Translations under genes and position numbers: made by a program
Shown: one piece after another, positions 40,750 to 48,798 of the stretch
Layout: each line of letters starts with the position of its first letter
How positions within the stretch are numbered: position 1 is the first letter of the stretch
Source: Cocleimonas sp.
Lineage (GTDB): Bacteria > Pseudomonadota > Gammaproteobacteria > Thiotrichales > Thiotrichaceae
NCBI GenBank assembly: GCA_021647365.1
Contig: JAKIUW010000023.1
Span: forward strand, 1-55,667
DNA: 55,667 bases
Direction: 5' to 3'
Notes under the pieces: model-generated
What the model was told of the DNA's origin: nothing
What the model saw: only the letters and a program-made list of their open reading frames with translations
Databases searched by the model: none

Positions 40750-40844
40750 AAGTAATTAGTTTAATTAATCAGTGCTTTTACCATTTATCGGTAAAAAATG
40801 AATTAATAGTGCTTAACGTGTATAAAGTAAAGATACAACTACAA

Positions 40845-40876
40845 CTATATAGGTATAGCTAGCTAAACCTATATAG
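40845..40876 (+). promoter_or_regulatory. Hairpin or operator before the diguanylate cyclase gene
   Basis: CTATATAGGT (40845-40854) and ACCTATATAG (40867-40876) form a perfect 10-base inverted repeat, 26 bases before the ATG. There is no T run, so an operator or an mRNA leader structure is more likely than a terminator. Confidence 0.55.
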
Positions 40877-40902
40877 AGAAAATAAAAATAAAATAATAAT
40901 TT

Positions 40903-42084
40903 ATGAAAAACACGAAAGAACAAGACAAACTATTTCAATCCTATATTGAGGATGAAAAGCTGGGCGGGACTCGTATTATGGGTGTCCTCGGTTCGATGTT
41001 GTACATTGTATTTGCGATAGTGGATTTTTTCTCTCTTTCAAGAACACTTGAACAAGTTTTTTTGATTAGAGGGGCAGTGGTAATTGTTTTGCTTGGTGTA
41101 GTTGTTTTTTCATACACACACGTGAAAATATTACTTAAATACCATAATATAATTTTTTCTATGTTGTTTTTAATCGCAGCAGCGGGAATTGAGGCAATGA
41201 TTTACCTCACACAACCAGAGGATCATGCTTCTAGCGTTTATTTTGTTGGGCTTCTCCTTATTATAATGACTATATATGCATGGTCTTTTTTCAAAACAGC
41301 TCTTTCTTTTGTCATTACATTTACAATTATTGCTACATATACTTTGATAGAAATACAAAAAGGCATAAGTTTAGATGTCTTGTTTGTGAATATTGTTTTT
41401 CTTGTTAGTGGTTTTATAATCTCTTTTATATCTCAAGTTATTCGTGACCGTTATTTAAAGGATAATTTTCTTCTACAACAATCACTAAAAGAAGCCGTAG
41501 AAGCAAAAACACTAGAAGCTAAAGATAATGCTTATTTAGCTAATCATGATCCATTAACAGACTTACCAAATCGTCGCTATGTAACAGAACTACTTGAAGA
41601 TTCACTTGAAGTAGCAAAACAAGATGATAAAATTTTGGCTATTTTATTCCTTGATTTGAATGGTTTTAAACAAGTAAATGATGTGTACGGACATGCTGTT
41701 GGTGATGAAGTATTGAAGGTTGTAGCTAAACGATTGGAGTTTGCTGTTCGCGAAGGTGATAGTTTGTCACGTCTTGCGGGAGATGAGTTTCTTGTCGGTT
41801 TGTTAATGGAAAAAGAAGGTCTTTCTGAAGTTAATAAAATGTCAGCTAAATTTACAGCTATTATATCGAAATCAATGAATATAGATGGAATGAGTATTAA
41901 AATAGGGGTGAGCATGGGAATAGCTGCTTATCCTATGCATGGTGATAAAATAAATGCGCTAATAAATATAGCTGATAAAAAAATGTACAAAACTAAAAAA
42001 GGCGTACAAAACATTGTTCGTGATCGTCAGCAAGGTGAGAGTGAACCTGTTGTTATATTTCCTGGTAACTCACGACATCGATAG
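40903..42084 (+). CDS. Membrane diguanylate cyclase (GGDEF domain)
   Basis: A 393-residue protein with about six N-terminal hydrophobic helices (30-190), a short coiled linker and a GGDEF domain (about 215-375). The active-site motif reads AGDEF, a variant known to be active in other cyclases. The inhibitory RxxD site is REGD, five residues before it. No phosphodiesterase domain is fused. It would make c-di-GMP in response to a signal sensed in the membrane. The start has no strong ribosome binding site. Confidence 0.9.
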   Translation: MKNTKEQDKLFQSYIEDEKLGGTRIMGVLGSMLYIVFAIVDFFSLSRTLEQVFLIRGAVVIVLLGVVVFSYTHVKILLKYHNIIFSMLFLIAAAGIEAMIYLTQPEDHASSVYFVGLLLIIMTIYAWSFFKTALSFVITFTIIATYTLIEIQKGISLDVLFVNIVFLVSGFIISFISQVIRDRYLKDNFLLQQSLKEAVEAKTLEAKDNAYLANHDPLTDLPNRRYVTELLEDSLEVAKQDDKILAILFLDLNGFKQVNDVYGHAVGDEVLKVVAKRLEFAVREGDSLSRLAGDEFLVGLLMEKEGLSEVNKMSAKFTAIISKSMNIDGMSIKIGVSMGIAAYPMHGDKINALINIADKKMYKTKKGVQNIVRDRQQGESEPVVIFPGNSRHR

Positions 42085-42118
42085 TTTATGTAGTAATAGC
42101 TGGAGGTAAGCAGTTCTG

Positions 42119-42180
42119 CTGAGCTCTTCGACAAGCTCAGGATAAACTAAAGTGAAGTACACCCCCCTAGTTTTACATGA
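42119..42180. repeat. GCTCAG hairpin repeat plus poly-G element arm (copy 7)
   Basis: CTGAGCT and AGCTCAG (42119-42140) form a hairpin around CTTCGACA, a common dispersed motif. At 42155-42180 follows a G-rich element arm in complement orientation. Both lie between two convergent genes and may end transcription. Confidence 0.7.
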
Positions 42181-42198
42181 CTAATCAATCAGAAATAT

Positions 42199-43404
42199 TT
42201 AAATAGAACAAACACCACCATCATAAATAGCCATCACAGATTTTAATTCACTGTGTATATACTGCTGCTCTTCTGATTCTAGTTCACTCATGTTTGCTGG
42301 TGTGTTTCCCGCATCCAATTGGCGAATAATTTGATTCACTTCTAAGCAACCTAGCTGGGCGATATCTTCTATTATATTGTCGAGTTGTTTCATATCTATA
42401 TTCTTCGTATTAGTCTCATTTCTTTCTGCTTTGGCTTCGTCTGTTTCCGTGGTTGCACCAAACCAAAATTCCAAACCACGGTTTAAAAAATCATCGTAAG
42501 TTAGGTAGTGTGTACCATCACAAGAAAAGTTTAAGCCAACAAAGCCATTAACCAGATTTAGCGAACCTGAGCGCAGGTAGATGGTTTCATCAGCAAAACG
42601 CAATGCACTAAATTGTTTGAAGACATTACAAATATTTTTTTTCGGTACAATATTCCGATCAAAATATGGACGTTTAGGGTAGGCGAGACAGATTTCAGTA
42701 TCAGATAGCTCATCCATAGTTAGAATACGATAAGTGTAAGGATCATCGACATGCCAGATAGTGACTCGGCTACTTGAGTAATGAATCTGACAATGATAGA
42801 CACCGTGTTCTAGCATCAACTCTTCGAGGATAGTCATCACATCTTCAAGCTTTGTGTCCATCTGGCTTTCAACGCGTTGCTGCGAAAATAAGCCGCCACG
42901 AATGGCAGGGTCGCCCTTTATTTGTCGCCACTGACGTGGCTCTTCATACATTTTATCTTCACGAGGTAATTCACGAAGATCATAATCAACCCCTAAAAAA
43001 CCAAGCCTTTCACCGGTGTAGTTGCGTATGAGCTGCACACCTGTGAGCGATGGGCGTTTTTTATTAGAGCTGATATAAGCACTCGATAATTCAAAGTCGA
43101 CACCGAGGCGTGGAACAAACATATTTTCCATATAGGGACGTGATGAGCGATCACGCCCAATATCTTCTAGCTTTATACCATCATGTTTCACCGTCCCACT
43201 GATTTGTTTGCCCGAAGAATCAAGCACGTAAAGATATTTGCAATACGGTAAATCATTTATGGCTTTTACAAGATGATTATTTAATGCATTAGAATCATCC
43301 ATAAGAGGGGCTAGTTCAATAGCAAAATTGGCTAATGTCCCCCCTAAAAGAAGTGTGAGTAATTCCCGTTGGTGTTTTACTGATTGTTTGAGTGTTGAAT
43401 CCAT
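42199..43404 (-). CDS. PDC sensor domain-containing protein
   Basis: A 401-residue protein whose N-terminal part (about 45-160) looks like a PDC/Cache sensor (KYLYVLDSSGKQISGTVKHD, then GRDRSSRPYMENM and LGFLGVDYDL). The C-terminal part is of unknown type, with VNGFVGLNFSCDGTHYLTYDDF and an acidic tail. A hydrophobic N-terminal stretch is weak, so location is unclear. No output domain such as GGDEF or kinase is fused. It converges on the diguanylate cyclase gene. Confidence 0.7.
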   Translation of the reverse strand: MDSTLKQSVKHQRELLTLLLGGTLANFAIELAPLMDDSNALNNHLVKAINDLPYCKYLYVLDSSGKQISGTVKHDGIKLEDIGRDRSSRPYMENMFVPRLGVDFELSSAYISSNKKRPSLTGVQLIRNYTGERLGFLGVDYDLRELPREDKMYEEPRQWRQIKGDPAIRGGLFSQQRVESQMDTKLEDVMTILEELMLEHGVYHCQIHYSSSRVTIWHVDDPYTYRILTMDELSDTEICLAYPKRPYFDRNIVPKKNICNVFKQFSALRFADETIYLRSGSLNLVNGFVGLNFSCDGTHYLTYDDFLNRGLEFWFGATTETDEAKAERNETNTKNIDMKQLDNIIEDIAQLGCLEVNQIIRQLDAGNTPANMSELESEEQQYIHSELKSVMAIYDGGVCSI

Positions 43405-43447
43405 TGTAAGATTTTAGCACGAGTAATTATTAGTAAATGACAAAACC

Positions 43448-43873
43448 ATGAAATATAAACAATCACTTAAAGCATTTTTATTAGGAAGCTTTCTTAGTAT
43501 TTCCACTTTAGCATTCGCCAATGAAGTCGATATTGTTGATGTTAAAGCCCACCAATCTAAGAATGGGACTTGGAGTTTTGCGGTAACGTTAAAACATGCG
43601 GATGAAGGCTGGGATCATTACGCGAATGAATGGCAAGTACTAGCGCCTGATAATAAAATTCTAGCCACGCGAACGCTGTATCATCCGCATGTAAACGAGC
43701 AACCTTTTACGCGCAACACCTCAGGTGTAAAAATCCCTATGGATATGAGAGTGGTTTATGTGATTGCTAAAGATACTGTGCATGGTTTGGCAAAAAAAGC
43801 GGTTAAGGTAAACCTTAATACAAAAGAAATCACACCGACTACCGTTGCTGAACTTCGTAAGATGCGCAAATGA
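43448..43873 (+). CDS. Secreted hypothetical protein
   Basis: A 141-residue protein with a signal peptide (AFLLGSFLSISTLAFAN). The mature part is beta-rich and well structured (WSFAVTLKHADEGWDHYANE, HPHVNEQPFTRN, MDMRVVYVIAKDT), suggesting an immunoglobulin-like periplasmic domain. It looks like a conserved family, but I cannot name it. The start at 43448 is 44 bases from the divergent PDC gene. Confidence 0.7.
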   Translation: MKYKQSLKAFLLGSFLSISTLAFANEVDIVDVKAHQSKNGTWSFAVTLKHADEGWDHYANEWQVLAPDNKILATRTLYHPHVNEQPFTRNTSGVKIPMDMRVVYVIAKDTVHGLAKKAVKVNLNTKEITPTTVAELRKMRK

Positions 43874-43900
43874 TTGTAATAGCATTTTTATTAACAAAAG

Positions 43901-43927
43901 ATCATGTAAAAGTGGGGGGGTGTGCTT
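43901..43927 (+). repeat. Poly-G palindromic element, single arm (copy 8)
   Basis: ATCATGTAAAAGTGGGGGGG begins a full-length single arm 18 bases before the GTG of the next gene, which may be a leader or a promoter-proximal element. Confidence 0.85.
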
Positions 43928-43945
43928 GCGCGCTAAGGTGCTTAA

Positions 43946-44785
43946 GTGAAAATTAAAGCCATTGTTTTTTTAAGCGCTGCTATCATGATAGCAGTGTTGC
44001 TTGTTGAAAATGGCAAAATAGATATTAAGCCTTTTCAAGAATTGCTGAGAGAAAAGGATCATTCAGTAAATACCAGTACTGATACCATAAAGATAGATCC
44101 TTCTTTGCAAGAAGCCCAACGGCAGCAACAAGAATCATCACAAAAAGCGCAACAAGAACCACAAGAAAATAATAATTTTATAGTTCCTGATTTATTTGTA
44201 CCTAATGTTATTCCTAGTATTGTAAATGGTGGGAAAGAGCCAAAAACCCAAGCAGACAGACTGATTTCTGGCGCGGTTGAGCAGTACGGTGTAACCAATA
44301 GTTACAATGGCGCTTACCAAAAGCTATCCTATCCAAACGGTGATGTTGATATATCGACAGGCGTTTGCACTGATGTTGTGATTCGAGCATTTCGTACCAT
44401 TGATATTGATCTGCAAAAAAACATTCATCAGGATATGTCACGCAATTTTCGAAAGTATCCGCGTAAGTGGGGTTTGAAATCGACAGATAGAAATATTGAT
44501 CATCGCCGCGTGCCTAATATGGAAACCTATTTTACCCGCAAAGGTTATAAAGTGCCGATTGGCACAAGCACGGATACGAAGCACTACCAATCAGGTGATT
44601 TGGTGGTTTGGCGAATTAGTGACAAGTCTACCCATATTGGCATTGTCTCCGATGAGGTCGTACCCAACACCTCTCGTTATTATATTATCCACAATCCGAT
44701 TCAGGGTGTAGAAATCAGTGATTGGTTAAATGAATTTGAAATTATCAATCACTTTCGACCTTTTAGAAAAAACCTGAAGTCTTGA
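43946..44785 (+). CDS. DUF1287 domain-containing secreted protein
   Basis: A 279-residue protein starting with GTG (AAGGTG upstream), with an N-terminal membrane anchor or signal and a Gln/Glu-rich linker. The DUF1287 domain (about 95-275) has SYPNGDVDISTGVCTDVVIRAF, IDHRRVPNMETYF and GDLVVWRISDKSTHIGIVSD. Cys and His in CTDVV and HIGIVSD resemble an NlpC/P60-type Cys-His pair, which suggests a peptidase or amidase in the cell envelope; that activity is inference. Confidence 0.85.
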   Translation: MKIKAIVFLSAAIMIAVLLVENGKIDIKPFQELLREKDHSVNTSTDTIKIDPSLQEAQRQQQESSQKAQQEPQENNNFIVPDLFVPNVIPSIVNGGKEPKTQADRLISGAVEQYGVTNSYNGAYQKLSYPNGDVDISTGVCTDVVIRAFRTIDIDLQKNIHQDMSRNFRKYPRKWGLKSTDRNIDHRRVPNMETYFTRKGYKVPIGTSTDTKHYQSGDLVVWRISDKSTHIGIVSDEVVPNTSRYYIIHNPIQGVEISDWLNEFEIINHFRPFRKNLKS

Positions 44786-44792
44786 ATGATAG

Positions 44793-44837
44793 AACACCCT
44801 CCCTAGTTTTACATCATGTAAAACTAGGGAGGGTGTT
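44793..44837. repeat. Poly-G palindromic element, full inverted pair (copy 9)
   Basis: Two perfect 22-base arms (44793-44814 and 44816-44837) with a single central base. Both arms carry the variant CTAGGGAGGG. It lies between convergent genes and could act as a bidirectional terminator. Confidence 0.9.
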
Positions 44838-44863
44838 GCTTTATATTTTTTCAGTAATGACTT

Positions 44864-45337
44864 CTATCCAAATAAACTGCTTTTAAAAACCATTAAAATA
44901 ATCACTGTCATAATGGCTAAAAAAGCTGGTACTCCTAGCCAAAACCAAAGCCGTGCATAACGGTGATATTGCTCTGGTAATGCTGTGCTATTTTCTAAGG
45001 CTAGTTTTGAAAGTTTATGCATACGAATTTGCAAAACCACTACGGGCAACCAGCAAACACCCGCTATCGCGTAAAGAATCAATGAGATCATTATCCACGG
45101 TGTGGTGAGTGGTAAGTTCATCATATTCGCCATGATGATTCCCGTCACGGGTTGGATGATGACGGTGGGCGTGGTGAATATCCAATCGGCGAGTACCACG
45201 TTTTTATTGGTGACTACTATATTTTCAAGTACACCTCCTTGGTCTGCTGAAAACTTGTAAAAGGCACTGCCCAAGCCTGTACCAAAAAGTAAAAATGCGC
45301 TGAGAATGTGTATGGTTTTGAATGTTAAGAAAATCAT
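44864..45337 (-). CDS. DUF2269 family integral membrane protein
   Basis: A 157-residue protein with four predicted helices. DUF2269 features are FKTIHILSAFLLFGTGLGSAF at the N-terminus and WLPVVVLQIRMHKL near residue 100. Function unknown. It is the last gene of a minus-strand operon with the SDR-DoxX, desaturase and DCC genes, 3 bases after the SDR-DoxX stop. Confidence 0.85.
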   Translation of the reverse strand: MIFLTFKTIHILSAFLLFGTGLGSAFYKFSADQGGVLENIVVTNKNVVLADWIFTTPTVIIQPVTGIIMANMMNLPLTTPWIMISLILYAIAGVCWLPVVVLQIRMHKLSKLALENSTALPEQYHRYARLWFWLGVPAFLAIMTVIILMVFKSSLFG

Positions 45338-45340
45338 TTT

Positions 45341-46642
45341 CTATTCTCCTTCTTTGTTCATTATGATCAAAATAAACAGCGCGATTAACATCGGAATGTT
45401 TTTGCTGATTTCACCAAACGGATGTAGCCAATATTCAGGAAGCACTGCTGTAATAAGCGCGGTATAAGCGATGATCACTCCAACTTGCAGCCATAAAACC
45501 CTCCGTATAGGTTGGTAGAAGAACATCGCCATGCCCAATATAAAATCCATTAAGGCAGAGCCGTATAGCGCAATCGGTAGCATTACACCACTTAATCCGA
45601 AGTGTTCTAACAGTTGATAGCTTTCGGCCTGTGGATAGAAAAAGGCAGAAATAATTGCCGTCCAAATCCAAATAAAGGCAATACCTAAGCGCAGTAATGG
45701 GCGCATAAAATACAAGCCTGCGTACCAACGATCTGCGGGAGATGCTTGGTTGTTTGTGTGTACAGAATCCATGCTTTCAGGCATTTTCCCTAAAGCTTTT
45801 TTAAGCGCAGAGACATCAGCAACATTGCCGCGTTGTAGCATTTTTAGGCTGTCTGCAGTTAGCGCTGATTCGTCTAGCCAGCGCGTGAATGGCATAAAAC
45901 GTAAAACCCACTTCAAAGGTGTTGAGAGTGTTTTGGTGGTTTTTAGCCCCAGCCATTGTCTTTGTTTGAGCAGCAATTCTTTCATGCTCATTTCTTCGGG
46001 GCCGACAACATCTAAAATTAATTGACTAGGGCAGTCTTTGTCTAAAGTATCATCCAAGCAAGCGATAATCGTATCGACAAGATCCATTACATGTATAGGC
46101 TGTATTTTTTGTGTGCCGCCTTCAATCAGTGGGATGATGGGTAATGCTGCCATGCCACGAAATAACCCCATGCTTTTAGCGCCACTGCCATAAACCAGCG
46201 AGGGTTTTAGAATCATCCAATCCAACGATAAACTGGCCAACACATCATCCGCCGCCAGCTTGCTTAAATGGTATTCGCTTGTCGCTTGATCATCCGCTCC
46301 TAGCGCTGATATTTGTATTACACGCTTTACGCCTGCGGTTTCAGCCGAGCTAAAGAGTGCCGAAGGTGCATCGGTATGCAGTGCTGCAAAGGTCTGACTT
46401 CTTGTTTCGCTGATAATGCCGACGGTGTTTATCACCACATCGATATCACTCAACAATGGCAACCAATCTTCAACCGTAGTGGCTTGCATAAAATCAATTT
46501 TGACAAAACTTACTTGAGGAAAACGAGCTTGTTGTTGCTTGGGGTTACGTACACAAGCAGTCACTTTATGATTGAGTTGGATTAGCTTGGTGAGTACATG
46601 ACGGCCTATAAACCCTGTTGAGCCTGTGAGTAAAATATTCAT
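45341..46642 (-). CDS. SDR / NAD(P)-binding protein fused to a DoxX-like membrane domain
   Basis: A 433-residue fusion. The first 300 residues form an atypical short-chain dehydrogenase with nucleotide motif TGSTGFIGRHV and active-site region SEYHLSKLAAD (Tyr-x-x-x-Lys-like). The last 120 residues have four hydrophobic helices of DoxX/DoxD type (YFMRPLLRLGIAFIWIWTAI onward). The layout is like other SDR-DoxX proteins of proteobacteria. It may modify lipids or quinones at the membrane; the substrate is unknown. It sits next to a fatty acid desaturase and a DCC thiol protein. Confidence 0.85.
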   Translation of the reverse strand: MNILLTGSTGFIGRHVLTKLIQLNHKVTACVRNPKQQQARFPQVSFVKIDFMQATTVEDWLPLLSDIDVVINTVGIISETRSQTFAALHTDAPSALFSSAETAGVKRVIQISALGADDQATSEYHLSKLAADDVLASLSLDWMILKPSLVYGSGAKSMGLFRGMAALPIIPLIEGGTQKIQPIHVMDLVDTIIACLDDTLDKDCPSQLILDVVGPEEMSMKELLLKQRQWLGLKTTKTLSTPLKWVLRFMPFTRWLDESALTADSLKMLQRGNVADVSALKKALGKMPESMDSVHTNNQASPADRWYAGLYFMRPLLRLGIAFIWIWTAIISAFFYPQAESYQLLEHFGLSGVMLPIALYGSALMDFILGMAMFFYQPIRRVLWLQVGVIIAYTALITAVLPEYWLHPFGEISKNIPMLIALFILIIMNKEGE

Positions 46643-46653
46643 TGTGAGTCCTC

Positions 46654-47448
46654 TTAAATAACCGTTTTGTAGTTTGCTAAACCCGCATCATCCAATCGCT
46701 TTGCAAGCTCCGGTAAATGACAAGTAGGCACAGCAGGATAGTTGTGGTGCTCAAGGTGGTAAAACATGTTGTAAGCCAACAAACTTAACCACGGTGCGCG
46801 CAATGTTCTTGAATCATGTTCGTTGTTATCTTCTGCATCGTCACAATCATGGTGAACGCTCCACACGGTAAAAACAGGTGAGATGGCGTGTGAAAAAAGC
46901 ATAATCGCGGTATGAATTTTAAGCGCATCAACATCCCACCAAAACCACACAAGCAACATCCAAATGATATTGAGTAATATTTCTATTTTCACCCAAAATT
47001 GCAGTGATACTTTTGCGTTCTTCAAAGCGGCAAGGTGCAACTTAATGGTGAAAAGTGGCGCATGAAAAAGCATGTCGAAAAAGGACAGTTTTGCGATATG
47101 ACCTTCTACATCGCCTTCACGTAAACAATGACGATGATGTTGCAAATGCGTGTATTGTGTTGCGCGCATTGAGGTCATCATAAACACACTAAGAATCAGC
47201 ATCACAAAATTGGTAGCAGGACGTGATAAGCCAATCGCATAATGAAAAGCATTATGAGAAACGCGCAAACAAGTGAGAAAAAAGTACACAGCGGCAAATA
47301 ACGCCAGCAAGTAATACTGGTTGGCACTTGCCCAAATCTCCAATGCAAACCAAGGTAGCGGCAACGAAAGCTCTTTGATTGTCTCCCAAGGTTTGTAGTC
47401 TACTAAATCACGCCATTGTGAAGGTTTTAATAAGCGAGTCTGTTTCAT
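46654..47448 (-). CDS. Fatty acid desaturase family membrane protein
   Basis: A 264-residue membrane protein with three His boxes, HNAFH, HLQHHRH and HLEHHNYP, that ligate a di-iron centre. About four hydrophobic helices separate them. It would introduce a double bond or a hydroxyl into acyl chains. The start overlaps the DCC gene by 4 bases, so the two are probably coupled. Confidence 0.88.
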   Translation of the reverse strand: MKQTRLLKPSQWRDLVDYKPWETIKELSLPLPWFALEIWASANQYYLLALFAAVYFFLTCLRVSHNAFHYAIGLSRPATNFVMLILSVFMMTSMRATQYTHLQHHRHCLREGDVEGHIAKLSFFDMLFHAPLFTIKLHLAALKNAKVSLQFWVKIEILLNIIWMLLVWFWWDVDALKIHTAIMLFSHAISPVFTVWSVHHDCDDAEDNNEHDSRTLRAPWLSLLAYNMFYHLEHHNYPAVPTCHLPELAKRLDDAGLANYKTVI

Positions 47449-47858
47449 TTGATTTCTCCTTTTCTGATTTTTAAACGGTGGCGAGCAGTAAAGCGATAAG
47501 CCTTATCAAGCAATGGATGAAACAGAGGAACTCTTTTTAAGAACTTCGAAAGCTTACGGTAATAAGGAATCTGATCCCAAACCGTTAGCACCGCATCAAT
47601 GCCTACTTGATGAATGCCACTGGCATCTTTAACGTGCATCAGTTGCATCGCATCGGCATATTTAATGCCTTCTTCTTTTAGCTCGGTTTTGCTCTTGCTG
47701 ATGTCGATCCATTCAATATCTGCATCATCATTATATTTGCCACGGGCTTTGTCATTGGCGGCTAGCTTTTTATAAAGCTTCACCTCCTTGCTACACAAGG
47801 GGCAGGCGCCATCAAAAAAAACACAAGTAATTGATTGTTTGTTAGTTTGTGCATTCAT
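47445..47858 (-). CDS. DCC family (DUF393) thiol-disulfide oxidoreductase-like protein
   Basis: A 137-residue protein with the DCC signature FFDGACPLCSKEV (CxxC-type pair near residues 19-22) and a thioredoxin-like fold, followed by GIDAVLTVWDQIPYY. Family members occur beside lipid-modifying enzymes. It leads the operon and overlaps the desaturase gene. Confidence 0.9.
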   Translation of the reverse strand: MNAQTNKQSITCVFFDGACPLCSKEVKLYKKLAANDKARGKYNDDADIEWIDISKSKTELKEEGIKYADAMQLMHVKDASGIHQVGIDAVLTVWDQIPYYRKLSKFLKRVPLFHPLLDKAYRFTARHRLKIRKGEIK

Positions 47859-48003
47859 GTTGATCTATCCTTCATTCGTTAATCTTGTAGAAATAATATT
47901 AGAGAAGAGAGTGCTCAACCTCCGCTTGGATAGTTTAGGAATAGAGAAAACATTAATGATAATAAAATCATTAACTTAAAAACTTACAAAATGATAATAT
48001 AGG

Positions 48004-48032
48004 AAGCACACCCCCCCACTTTTACATGATGT
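48004..48032 (-). repeat. Poly-G palindromic element, single arm (copy 10)
   Basis: A full-length arm in complement orientation, containing CCCCACTTTTACATGATG, between the divergent DCC and DUF5665 genes, 30 bases before the DUF5665 start. Confidence 0.85.
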
Positions 48033-48062
48033 TTAGTGTCAACGAAAAGAAAAGAGAAAAAT

Positions 48063-48479
48063 ATGAGTGAAGATAGCCGCGAAGACAACAACGAAGAAAG
48101 CAATAAAAATAATAGCGATACGAGCAATAGCACGAAAAAGAAGAGTCGCAATAAGCCCTTATCTACAAGAGAGAAAAAGCTAGCAGCAGAAGCGATGGAA
48201 TATTTTATCCAGTACGTTTCCAGCCCATGGCGAATCATCTGGGTGAATTTTATAGCTGGGATTTTTAGAGGGCTTGGCGCATTAATAGGGGCTTCTATTG
48301 TGCTAGCGTTGCTGTTCTGGGTATTAAGTAAATTGGTAGATGTACCGCTGGTTGGCCAATATGCAAAAGAAGTAAAAGCTACCGTATCAGGCTATGTAGA
48401 AGAGACCAATTATAATGACGACTTTGATCGTATTGGTGATACCTTAGAACGTATTGAAGAAGAGCTTAAGAAGGATTGA
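48063..48479 (+). CDS. DUF5665-like membrane protein
   Basis: A 138-residue protein with a very polar Asn/Ser/Lys/Glu N-terminus (about 1-45), one or two hydrophobic segments (WRIIWVNFIAGIFRGLGALI and onward) and an acidic coiled C-terminus (DDFDRIGDTLERIEEELKKD). The VNFIAGIFRGLGALIGAS segment resembles DUF5665. Function unknown. ATG 48063 is preferred to the in-frame start at 48036, which would lie in the repeat. Confidence 0.7.
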   Translation: MSEDSREDNNEESNKNNSDTSNSTKKKSRNKPLSTREKKLAAEAMEYFIQYVSSPWRIIWVNFIAGIFRGLGALIGASIVLALLFWVLSKLVDVPLVGQYAKEVKATVSGYVEETNYNDDFDRIGDTLERIEEELKKD

Positions 48480-48798
48480 TAAGCGTAAGCACCCCCCCCC
48501 CACTTTTACATGATGTTATTAGTATTAATTGCTTGAACTCTTTAAATCATGATAAATAGTTCGTCATTCTGGTGAATACCAGAATCCATCTGTGAACAGG
48601 CACTATGCTTCAGCGATGGATACTGGCATCCGCCAGTATGATGATAGCGAGACTGAAAAAGCTTTTAGGACAATCGATAAGTAATGCAAGCATCATGTAA
48701 AAGAGGGGGGGTGTGCTTTCAAAAGCCTTTTATCGAATACTTTTGCACAAAATAACAGAAGTTAATAAAATGGCTGATTTAGCCGTCTAATAAAAATA
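48480..48798. repeat. Repeat-filled gap: two poly-G arms (copies 11, 12) and a CATTCTGG hairpin pair
   Basis: No ORF is credible. At 48487-48517 lies an arm in complement orientation with ten C, and at 48691-48720 an arm in direct orientation. Between them, ATTCTGGT/ACCAGAAT (48566-48585) and ATACTGGC/GCCAGTAT (48620-48639) form two hairpins of the common dispersed CATTCTGG repeat. The two poly-G arms form a widely spaced inverted pair. Confidence 0.85.
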
